Origin: Alistipes sp.
GTDB taxonomy: Bacteria > Bacteroidota > Bacteroidia > Bacteroidales > Rikenellaceae
Direction of reading: 5' to 3'
Assembly: GCA_017391665.1 (NCBI GenBank)
Contig: JAFOXS010000165.1
Span: 1 to 7,164, forward strand
DNA length: 7,164 bases
This document shows, piece by piece, positions 1 to 5,476 of this stretch. The translations under genes and the position numbers were made by a program. Within the stretch, counting starts at the first letter, position 1, and each line of letters opens with the position of its first letter. The notes beneath the pieces are model-generated. The model was not told the DNA's origin and searched no databases. It saw nothing but the letters and a program-made list of their open reading frames with translations.

Positions 1-944
1 AGGAGGGTACCGTATTCTGTGAGTCAGTAATCTCAACCGAGAAGTACAAGAAGTTTGACGACTACGAGAACTACGTGAAGGCTTTGTGCGATGCTATGCA
101 CTCGCTCATCGATAGCGTATCATTCGATTTTGAGTTGGTTGGTATCGGTATCGGTGCTCCCAACGCTAACTACCACACCGGTATGATCGAGGCTCCCGCA
201 AACTTGTGGAAGTTCCGTGACGACGAGCCCAATCCCGATGACAGCCGCCGTATGTTCCACTTCGTGGACGATATCAAGGCTTCATTCCCCGGCGTAGAGG
301 TAGCTATCACCAACGACGCTAACGCTGCAGCTATCGGCGAGGGCGTATTCGGTAACGCTAAGGGTATGAAGGATTATGTTGTTATCACTTTGGGTACAGG
401 TCTTGGCTCAGGTATCGTTAGCAACGGTGAGATGATCTACGGTCACGACGGTTTCGCTGGTGAGTATGGCCACGTGATGGTTGACAGCCGTGCTACAGGT
501 CGTGAGTGCGGTTGCGGTCGCAAGGGCTGCTTGGAGGCTTATGCTTCAGCAACAGGTATCAAGCGTACTGCATTTGAGCTTATGGCAAAGATGAACAACG
601 ACAGCGAGTTGCGCGAGATTCCTTTCTCTAACTTCGAGGCTGTAATGTTGTCAAAGGCTGCTGACAAGGGCGACGCTATCGCTCTGGAGGCATTCCGTTT
701 CACTGGCGAGGTATTGGGTAAGTCACTGGCTGACCTGGTTGCTTCTACTTCACCCGAGGCTATCATCCTCTTCGGTGGTTTGGCTAAGGCTGGCAAGTAC
801 ATCTTCGAGCCTACCAAGTGGTACATGGAGGAGAACATGATGGGTACTTTCAAGAACAAGGTTAAGCTCCTGCCTTCAGGTATCGAGGGTAAGAACGCTG
901 CTATCCTTGGCTCATCGGCTCTTATCTGGCAGAAGCTGATGTAA
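1..944 (+). CDS. ROK-family sugar kinase, probable glucokinase (5'-truncated by window edge)
   Basis: The ROK kinase family phosphorylates glucose or related sugars with ATP in the cytoplasm. The reading frame is open from base 3, so the GTG at 75 is an internal valine codon and the true start lies upstream. The 313 residues present lack roughly 20-30 N-terminal residues, including the first phosphate-binding loop (DxGGTN). Visible hallmarks are the NDANAAAIGE motif with the catalytic Asp codon at 315-317, the glycine-rich ATP loop LGTGLGSGIV near 390-420, and the ROK zinc site. The zinc site consists of GEYGHV (His codon 471-473) followed by CGCGRKGC, with Cys codons at 507, 513 and 528. Length and motif order fit Bacteroidetes ROK glucokinases. 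Substrate is inferred from family resemblance; N-acetylmannosamine or fructose kinase cannot be excluded. The gene ends in TAA at 942-944, with a hairpin overlapping the region just after it. Confidence 0.92.
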   Translation, partial: EGTVFCESVISTEKYKKFDDYENYVKALCDAMHSLIDSVSFDFELVGIGIGAPNANYHTGMIEAPANLWKFRDDEPNPDDSRRMFHFVDDIKASFPGVEVAITNDANAAAIGEGVFGNAKGMKDYVVITLGTGLGSGIVSNGEMIYGHDGFAGEYGHVMVDSRATGRECGCGRKGCLEAYASATGIKRTAFELMAKMNNDSELREIPFSNFEAVMLSKAADKGDAIALEAFRFTGEVLGKSLADLVASTSPEAIILFGGLAKAGKYIFEPTKWYMEENMMGTFKNKVKLLPSGIEGKNAAILGSSALIWQKLM

Positions 945-947
945 GAA

Positions 948-973
948 AAGATTCGCCTAACGAGGTGATTTTC
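948..973 (+). terminator. Short hairpin with T-run directly after the ROK kinase stop
   Basis: TCGCCT (953-958) pairs with AGGTGA (963-968) around an AACG tetraloop, with one G-T wobble. It is followed by TTTT (969-972), which can also pair in part with AAGA at 948-951 if one T is bulged. It begins four bases after the stop codon. The stem is short, so it may be a weak first terminator, a 3'-end stabilising hairpin, or nothing. Confidence 0.35.
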
Positions 974-1076
974 GCGTTACACTCGCCGTCAGAATCCTCA
1001 TTTACAACAGGTAAACTGCGGTTTTTCGGGTGTCGTAAGCCTTAAAATCCCTCCCGTTATACAAATCTTAATATAC
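974..1076. other. Intergenic spacer, no gene seen
   Basis: This stretch lies between the weak hairpin and the strong terminator of the ROK kinase gene. No convincing ORF was found on either strand. A 5-bp perfect hairpin, TTTAC-AACAG-GTAAA, lies at 1001-1015. On the minus strand a 14-codon ORF starting MRILTAS runs from about 996 into the kinase 3' end; it has no other support and I do not call it a gene. The tract is moderately GC-rich for a Bacteroidales spacer and may be part of a dispersed intergenic repeat, which needs a genome search. Confidence 0.3.
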
Positions 1077-1113
1077 AGGAGGCTGTCAGGCGTTTGACAG
1101 TCTCCTATTTTTA
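1077..1113 (+). terminator. Strong intrinsic terminator of the ROK kinase transcript
   Basis: A 12-bp stem, AGGAGGCTGTCA (1077-1088) with TGACAGTCTCCT (1095-1106), contains a single G-T wobble and encloses the 6-base loop GGCGTT. It is followed by ATTTTTA. The position, 133 bp after the kinase stop and 34 bp before the next start codon, implies that the downstream peptidase gene has its own promoter in a very short space or depends on read-through. Confidence 0.88.
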
Positions 1114-1146
1114 GTTAGGTTAATTGGATTAAAAAACGAAATACTT

Positions 1147-2652
1147 ATGAAGAAACTTATACTTTTAGCTATGTTGGCCCTGCCCCTCGGCGTATGGGCA
1201 CAGAGCGCAGCAGTAAAGAAGATTATGGAGATGTCGCGCGAGGATAACCGCGTAATGGAGCATCTCGACGTATTGTGTAACCGCTTCGGTGGTCGTCTGG
1301 TCGGTTCGGCAGGCTTTGAGAACTCTCAGGCGTGGATCGTAAAGCAGCTGGAGGAGTGGGGCCTTGAGGTAACTCTTGAGAAGGCTGGCCAGGTTCCCGT
1401 AGGATTCAACCGCGGAGGCTGGTGGGGTCGCGCTATGGGCGAGTACTCAGAGACACTCTACTTCACTACACCCTCATACACCGCTGGTACGAAGGGCAAG
1501 CAGCGCGGTCACGTTGTTATTGAGCCCCGCACACAGGCGCAGTTCGACCGCATGAAGGGTACGCTGAAGGGTGCATGGGTATTGATGGAGAGCAAGAGCA
1601 CCGGCTGGCCTTTGGAGCATAGCGCCGAGGCTCGTGAGGCTCGCAAGGCTGCTATCGCCGAGAATGCTGAGATTGCACAGTACAACCGTCAGAACCCCGA
1701 CAACCCGAAGCCTATGAACGAGATGCCCGCACTCTTCTACGATGAGATGATCGAGGCAGGCGTACTGGGTTTCATTCAGCCCACAACAGTGCCCATCCGC
1801 ACATTGTATGATCGCAAGATGCTCAACGAGGGCAAGGTAACATTTGAGACTCTGCCCACAGTGCCCGACATTAAGCTGGACGAGGAGCAGTTTGAGCGTA
1901 TCTACAAGTTGGCACAGCAGCGTCGCCACGTAGAGCTGGAGTTCGACATCCGCAACTACTGGTCGATGGGTCCCGTGCCCTACCACAATATCGTAGCTAC
2001 GATTAAGGGTTCGAAGAAGCCTAACGAGTATGTTATCCTGGGTTCTCACCTCGATGCATTCGACGTAGCAACAGGTGGTGTGGACTGCGGTTCAGGTGTA
2101 TCGGCTATGATGGAGGCAGCACGTATGATTGCTCTCTCTGGTGCGAAGCCCGAGCGCTCGATTGTATTCATCTTCTTCGCAGCCGAGGAGTTCGGCTTGT
2201 TCGGCTCACTGGCATGGGTACGCGACCACAAGGATAAGTGGGAGAAGATCTCAAATATGTTCAACCGCGATGGTGGTCCGCTGGCTTACACAGCCTTCTC
2301 TGCTCCTGCATCACTTGTGGATGAGTATGAGGAGATCGCAAAGCCTATTCAGGAGCTCTACCCCGACTACAACTTTACGGTTAGAAAGTTAGAGCCTCGC
2401 GCGAAGCCCACACAGACGGGCGGCAACGACTCTACATCGTTTATGGTTGAGGGTATTCCCGCCCTGCAGATGTCAGAGACCGACCCCTCGGGTTACAACT
2501 TCCAGTATCAGGAGATCTGGCACACCGATCGCGATATTTATAATAAGAGTATCCCCGAGTATCAGGAGCAGGCCGCAACAGCTTTGGCAATTATGGCACT
2601 GGGTACAGCCAACCTGCCTACATTGCTCCCCCGCAACGAGGTGTATAAATAA
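1147..2652 (+). CDS. Exported M28-family zinc metallopeptidase, carboxypeptidase Q-like
   Basis: This 501-residue protein is predicted to hydrolyse peptides (amino- or dipeptidase-type activity) outside the cytoplasm. A type I signal peptide covers residues 1-18: KK, a hydrophobic core, then VWA before Gln19. The catalytic domain shows the co-catalytic two-zinc M28 site in order: His301 and Asp303 (SHLDAFD), bridging Asp313 (VDCGSGV), general base Glu347 and ligand Glu348 (AAEEFG), Asp375 (NRDGG), and His459 (WHTDRD). The long segment between about residues 100 and 290 sits where carboxypeptidase Q-type M28 enzymes carry a PA-like insert. The usual DNGSG/DDGxG motif reads DCGSG here; the metal-binding Asp is kept. 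The start at 1147 is set by the signal peptide. No Shine-Dalgarno is visible; the leader is A-rich, as usual in this phylum. The gene ends in TAA 18 bp before a bidirectional terminator and appears monocistronic. Periplasm or cell surface is the inferred location; exact substrate is unknown. Confidence 0.93.
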   Translation: MKKLILLAMLALPLGVWAQSAAVKKIMEMSREDNRVMEHLDVLCNRFGGRLVGSAGFENSQAWIVKQLEEWGLEVTLEKAGQVPVGFNRGGWWGRAMGEYSETLYFTTPSYTAGTKGKQRGHVVIEPRTQAQFDRMKGTLKGAWVLMESKSTGWPLEHSAEAREARKAAIAENAEIAQYNRQNPDNPKPMNEMPALFYDEMIEAGVLGFIQPTTVPIRTLYDRKMLNEGKVTFETLPTVPDIKLDEEQFERIYKLAQQRRHVELEFDIRNYWSMGPVPYHNIVATIKGSKKPNEYVILGSHLDAFDVATGGVDCGSGVSAMMEAARMIALSGAKPERSIVFIFFAAEEFGLFGSLAWVRDHKDKWEKISNMFNRDGGPLAYTAFSAPASLVDEYEEIAKPIQELYPDYNFTVRKLEPRAKPTQTGGNDSTSFMVEGIPALQMSETDPSGYNFQYQEIWHTDRDIYNKSIPEYQEQAATALAIMALGTANLPTLLPRNEVYK

Positions 2653-2670
2653 ATATGTAATATACTCAAC

Positions 2671-2710
2671 AAAAATGGGCTTCGTGTTAGACGAAGCCCA
2701 TTTTTATTTT
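2671..2710. terminator. Bidirectional intrinsic terminator between convergent genes
   Basis: AAAAATGGGCTTCG (2671-2684) and CGAAGCCCATTTTT (2692-2705) form a perfect 14-bp stem with the 7-base loop TGTTAGA, whose outer T-A can also pair. The GC-rich core is flanked by A5 on the left and T5ATTTT on the right, so it gives a U-tract in both directions. It lies 18 bp after the peptidase stop and 19 bp after the lipoprotein stop on the opposite strand, and should serve both. Confidence 0.93.
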
Positions 2711-2724
2711 AATAACTATAACTA

Positions 2725-4794
2725 TTATTGTTTGCTAACAACCCAATAATCGCCATTCTGTACTGACTGATAACCAGCAGCAACGAAATTTACCTTAGGA
2801 TTCTCAGAAAGATTATCTGCAGGATTAAACTTATAGAAAGAGCCACCATAAACGGTTATCGCACCAGGATGAGTACCATGCAAGTTAAGTGCAGAGTACT
2901 CCTCCAAAGTTCCATCCTCTGTATCAGCATTCTTGTTTGAAGCAATAAACTCGCCACCGTAGATGTTAACTACGCCACCATTCTTAGCATAGATAAGATC
3001 GCTTGCATTGTTATTCTTATAGGTACCACCATAGATATTTACAGTACCTCCATCAGCCCATACCGCCATTGAATATTTTGCCTCAGCGGCATTAATCTCA
3101 CCGTCGCCATGGATGTTAAGTGTACCACCCTTTACCCAGAATACATAACTATCGGTCGTGCCCTCGTTAATAGTACCGTTAGACTCTGCAAACACACCGC
3201 TTGTAATGGTTTTTCCATTAAGCACGATTGTAGCGTCTGAATTCAACACCAACACGTTGTCAAGCACAATATCAGATGTCAAAATAACAGGCTTATTAGC
3301 TGCAATAGCACTCATCAAAGCTGCCTCAGAAGCAACCTCGGTGGGAGCTACTACAGAATACCAGTCTGCATCAACAGCATAAGCCTTATAACCGGCAGCC
3401 ATATAGTCTGTTGGCATACCATCTGCCGCATTAAGCTCTGGATTAAAACGATAAAAACGACCGCCCTTAATTTCAATAACCGAATTCAATGCAGAACCCC
3501 ACTTATTGATTGTATAACGATAGTCACGACGTGATGCATCCAACGATGGGTCAGCATCCGCACAACGGAACTCACCCCCATTGATTGTAATGTGAGCATC
3601 ATTGTGGCGTGCATAAATTACTGCATTCTGATAGCCATCAGCATCAAGACCTGACTTGAATGTTCCTCCATTGATAACCAAATTACCCTTAACAATCACT
3701 GCATAACCATCATTACCCGTAACAGCCTCAACAACACCATCACCATTGATTGTAAGGGTTGCGCCCTCATTTACGATAATAACATCTGTAGCTGTGTTAT
3801 CAACTGCATTTGTAAGGGTTTTACCATTCAAGTTCAATGTAACATCACCCTTAACCACCAGTGTCTCAGGCAACACAACATCAACATCGAGAGTATACTC
3901 GCCACCATTCTCAAATACAGACTGCAACTCAGAAATTGCTGTTGCCATATCAGATGTTGATCCACTAAACGACTCGCTGATAGTAAACTGAGTCCACTTC
4001 ATTACACCAGCACCCAATGACATAGCATTCTGAACGGGATACTCTACCTCGACATCTTTACCATCATAGTTTACAGCATAGATAATCTTCAAATCACCAG
4101 CAGCGAACTCGGTAGCAGGTACAACAGCATAGAAGCTTGTATAATCGGTTGAAGACAAAACAGCATCGCCGCAATCAAGTACAATCTCCTTAGCAGCGCC
4201 ATCAGCAACTTCTGCTACGGGAGCCTGCTCATTCATGTCGATTGTAACATCACCAGCCAGGCCGTTTGCCTGAGATTGGATAGTAATTGATTTAATAGTA
4301 GCACCACCAATAATGCTCTTTACATCAAAACGCAGCAACGATGTTGCATTAACAAAAGAGAACGAATTGCTCTCAGACTTAGCCACCATGATAGAGTGCT
4401 GCAAAGAAGCATCTGCAGAGAAGCTCTGAGCAGCGGGAATAGAAGTTGCGATTACACCACTGTTCAATGTCGCATCAGCATCATAGGGATAAAGTGCAAA
4501 ATTGCTTGACATTGTAGCAGCAGTCCGTGTACCAGCGACATAAACCAACTCAGCGGTGGTCTCATTTACCTGTGTAGCCTGGTACTTAAGATTGTCAGAA
4601 GTTTTGTTGAAGATACTCACCAAATCGCCATCGACCCAATGTACGCTTGTGCCATTGTCACCCATAACCGTACGGGTCACAGCCGATGAAGCAAAGAATT
4701 TTTCATGCGCAAGATTCTGATTCACAGAATCATCTTTCGAGCAAGCTGCAAATAGCATAGACGATGCAGCTACAAGGATTGATAATTTTCTCAT
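2725..4794 (-). CDS. Surface lipoprotein with fimbrillin-like N-terminal region and duplicated beta-helix-like repeats
   Basis: This 689-residue protein is predicted to be a lipid-anchored cell-surface protein of unknown function, possibly an adhesin or fimbria-related. A lipoprotein signal occupies residues 1-17 with lipobox LFAAC (Cys18). SKDD follows the Cys; an acidic stretch there is the export signal that places Bacteroidetes lipoproteins on the outer face. Residues about 30-270 resemble fimbrillin/Mfa-like proteins: VTRT near 39-42, VHWVDGDLVSIF near 51-62, ALYPYDAD near 100-107, and SIPAAQ near 118-123. Residues about 283-687 form two tandem ~205-residue units rich in NGKT and NGG[TE]F/YGG[TE][YF] turns, each ending in GG.FY.FNP and then AAGY, which suggests a right-handed beta-helix. 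No catalytic residues are recognisable. Codon use is less GC-biased than in the flanking genes. The gene lies 37 bp downstream of a 35-codon ORF on the same strand, probably in one transcript. Start 4794 gives a complete signal peptide. Confidence 0.88.
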   Translation of the reverse strand: MRKLSILVAASSMLFAACSKDDSVNQNLAHEKFFASSAVTRTVMGDNGTSVHWVDGDLVSIFNKTSDNLKYQATQVNETTAELVYVAGTRTAATMSSNFALYPYDADATLNSGVIATSIPAAQSFSADASLQHSIMVAKSESNSFSFVNATSLLRFDVKSIIGGATIKSITIQSQANGLAGDVTIDMNEQAPVAEVADGAAKEIVLDCGDAVLSSTDYTSFYAVVPATEFAAGDLKIIYAVNYDGKDVEVEYPVQNAMSLGAGVMKWTQFTISESFSGSTSDMATAISELQSVFENGGEYTLDVDVVLPETLVVKGDVTLNLNGKTLTNAVDNTATDVIIVNEGATLTINGDGVVEAVTGNDGYAVIVKGNLVINGGTFKSGLDADGYQNAVIYARHNDAHITINGGEFRCADADPSLDASRRDYRYTINKWGSALNSVIEIKGGRFYRFNPELNAADGMPTDYMAAGYKAYAVDADWYSVVAPTEVASEAALMSAIAANKPVILTSDIVLDNVLVLNSDATIVLNGKTITSGVFAESNGTINEGTTDSYVFWVKGGTLNIHGDGEINAAEAKYSMAVWADGGTVNIYGGTYKNNNASDLIYAKNGGVVNIYGGEFIASNKNADTEDGTLEEYSALNLHGTHPGAITVYGGSFYKFNPADNLSENPKVNFVAAGYQSVQNGDYWVVSKQ
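2734..3336 (-). repeat. Beta-helix-like repeat unit B within the lipoprotein
   Basis: This covers residues about 487-687 of the lipoprotein. It matches unit A landmark by landmark: IVLNGKTIT (523-531), LNIHGDG (559-565), VNIYGGTY (585-592), VNIYGGEF (609-616), GGSFYKFNP (650-658) and VAAGY (671-675), ending in YWVVS. It makes up the extreme C-terminus, and no further sorting domain follows. Confidence 0.8.
3349..3948 (-). repeat. Beta-helix-like repeat unit A within the lipoprotein
   Basis: This covers residues about 283-482 of the lipoprotein. Landmarks are NLNGKTLT (321-328), LTINGDG (347-353), VINGGTF (373-379), ITINGGEF (402-409), GGRFYRFNP (444-452) and MAAGY (465-469), ending in WYSVV. 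Each landmark recurs about 203-213 residues later in unit B, so the C-terminal half arose by internal duplication. The copies have diverged strongly at DNA level, so the duplication is old. Confidence 0.8.
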
Positions 4795-4831
4795 AACATT
4801 TAGAGTTTAAGTTAATAAAGATTGATAATGA

Positions 4832-4939
4832 TTAGAAAGCTCCACCGTCTTCAAAATCTGACGTGGAAGATGCAAAACCTTTTTCCAAGACTACGTCGAA
4901 AACCTCGATAGCAGGTGCGACATACTCCTCCTTGATCAT
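4832..4939 (-). CDS. Small 35-residue protein upstream of the surface lipoprotein
   Basis: A complete 36-codon frame runs from ATG (4939-4937) to TAA (4834-4832). The product begins MIKEEYVAPAIEVFDVVLEK and ends GFASSTSDFEDGGAF. It is acidic, has no signal peptide or membrane segment, and contains no cysteine. The start MxKEYxAPxIEV followed by a Ser/Asp/Gly-rich tail resembles short hypothetical proteins that I recall next to surface lipoprotein genes in Bacteroidales; this resemblance is from memory and unverified. Coding reality is supported by the sensible codon composition, a clean stop and the 37-bp spacing to the lipoprotein start. It could be a functional small protein, a secretion or assembly partner, or a translated leader peptide. 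The function is unknown. Confidence 0.7.
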   Translation of the reverse strand: MIKEEYVAPAIEVFDVVLEKGFASSTSDFEDGGAF

Positions 4940-4994
4940 AAATAGATGATATTTGCTCTCGGGACTCCTACAAGAGATTTATAATAAAAGAAAA

Positions 4995-5117
4995 GTGTGG
5001 AGACCATTTCATCTATCTACAAGAAGGCTGTGGAAAGGCCCGAACAAAAATAGACGATACAATGCCCCACACCTGAATAGACATGGGGACACAGGCACAA
5101 GAACTGCGCCTTCCACA
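4995..5117 (-). promoter_or_regulatory. Candidate structured RNA leader or regulatory element upstream of the small ORF and lipoprotein
   Basis: A GC-richer island (about 47% by hand count, against ~25% just beyond it) contains nested inverted repeats. TGTGGAAAGGC (5029-5039) pairs with GCCTTCCACA (5108-5117), with one bulged A. CCCCA (5065-5069) pairs with TGGGG (5084-5088) inside it. An alternative arm, GTGTGGAG (4995-5002), can instead pair with CCCCACAC (5065-5072) with one G-T, so two folds compete. No coding pattern fits. I do not recognise a named RNA family; the element could equally be a protein-binding region. Confidence 0.35.
5045..5077 (-). promoter_or_regulatory. Possible minus-strand promoter for the small ORF and lipoprotein
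   Basis: CAAAAATA at 5045-5052 reads TATTTTTG on the minus strand, an exact match to the Bacteroidetes -7 consensus TAnnTTTG. It is the only exact match upstream of the small gene on that strand. At the expected -33 position there is only TTCAG, a poor match to TTTG, so the call is weak. If correct, transcription would start near 5038 and give a leader of about 100 nt, and the inverted-repeat region would overlap the promoter itself. Confidence 0.25.
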
Positions 5118-5358
5118 TAAATCTAAACAAGTAGTGAGTGTTGTCATAGCCCCTTTGTTCTGAAAACTTCCACATTTTCTTGTAAGGACAGCGTGAAAAC
5201 ACTTTTACTATAATAATATGTATGCCGCAATACGGCGGTATAAAGATATAAAAAAAATCTCGACTAACAACATCATATAGAATATTGTAAAAAAAGCATT
5301 TAGAAAATCCTTCTTTTTTGAGATTTTGCATAAAAATGGCATTTTTTCAGTTTCTATT
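5118..5358. other. AT-rich divergent intergenic region, no gene seen
   Basis: This stretch contains no supportable gene. Bases 5191-5390 are about 25% GC by hand count, with several A and T runs. Two minus-strand open frames here (5017-5331 and 5208-5432) overlap each other, are rich in Phe, Ile and Cys in a low-complexity way, and look fortuitous. The region includes a small GC-rich inverted pair, GCCG-CAATA-CGGC (5224-5236), and the first copy of a 15-bp direct repeat. Regulator binding sites for the EF-G2 gene may lie here, but none can be identified by eye. Confidence 0.5.
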
Positions 5359-5378
5359 ATTGCATATAAAAAAAATCT
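5246..5378. repeat. 15-bp direct repeat pair ATATAAAAAAAATCT
   Basis: Two exact copies lie at 5246-5260 and 5364-5378, with start points 118 bp apart. Both are followed closely by CG and TAAC. The second copy falls inside the spacer of the predicted EF-G2 promoter. In a tract with 25% GC and homopolymeric runs, a chance match or slippage is quite possible. Confidence 0.4.
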
Positions 5379-5389
5379 TCGTAACTTTA
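5359..5389 (+). promoter_or_regulatory. Candidate Bacteroidetes-type promoter for the EF-G2 gene
   Basis: ATTG (5359-5362) and TAACTTTA (5382-5389) resemble the -33 TTTG and -7 TAnnTTTG elements, with a 19-bp spacing inside the usual 19-21 range. Each has one mismatch to consensus. The AT-rich tract upstream could act as an UP-like element. The implied transcription start is near 5396, giving an 80-nt leader that begins with a GC-rich hairpin. Confidence 0.4.
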
Positions 5390-5398
5390 TGAAATGAA

Positions 5399-5423
5399 CG
5401 CGCAGTCGAAAAGCCGCTGCGCG
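5399..5423 (+). promoter_or_regulatory. 5' UTR hairpin ahead of the EF-G2 gene
   Basis: CGCGCAG (5399-5405) and CTGCGCG (5417-5423) form a perfect 7-bp GC-rich stem around an 11-base loop. It stands out in AT-rich surroundings. There is no T-run after it, so it is not a terminator. If the predicted start near 5396 is right, the hairpin lies at the very 5' end of the mRNA, where it may stabilise the transcript or affect translation. Confidence 0.5.
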
Positions 5424-5476
5424 GAGTAGCAAAACAGAAACCTACTTAAAAGTAAAACCTATAAAACTTCACGAAT

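Noticed and set aside
75..77. GTG as start codon of the ROK kinase
   Set aside because: The frame stays open to the window edge, and the residues encoded by 3-74 (beginning EGTVFCES) fit the family's N-terminal region, so this is an internal valine.
1093..1128. TTTG (1093-1096) with TAATTGGA (1121-1128) as a promoter for the peptidase
   Set aside because: The -7 match is poor, the spacing of 24 is too long, and the TTTG lies inside the terminator stem.
1474..2049. 191-codon minus-strand open frame inside the M28 peptidase gene
   Set aside because: It lies fully antisense to a gene with all catalytic motifs, and its composition (Leu/Val/His/Cys-rich) is that of a shadow frame.
4995..5117. 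CRISPR array or invertible-promoter element
   Set aside because: There are no regularly spaced direct repeats, no recombinase gene, and the inverted arms are imperfect and only about 70 bp apart.
5017..5331. 104-codon minus-strand open frame in the divergent spacer
   Set aside because: It spans the sharp GC change at about 5160-5190, is rich in Phe, Ile and Cys without domain features, and covers the inverted repeats, which better explain the sequence.
5331..5346. AAAAATGGCATTTTTT dyad as a terminator
   Set aside because: The dyad centre leaves no workable loop with a GC stem, and no gene ends nearby on either strand.
5208..5432. 74-codon minus-strand open frame in the AT-rich spacer
   Set aside because: It overlaps the other frame, covers the likely EF-G2 promoter and hairpin, and shows no recognisable protein features.
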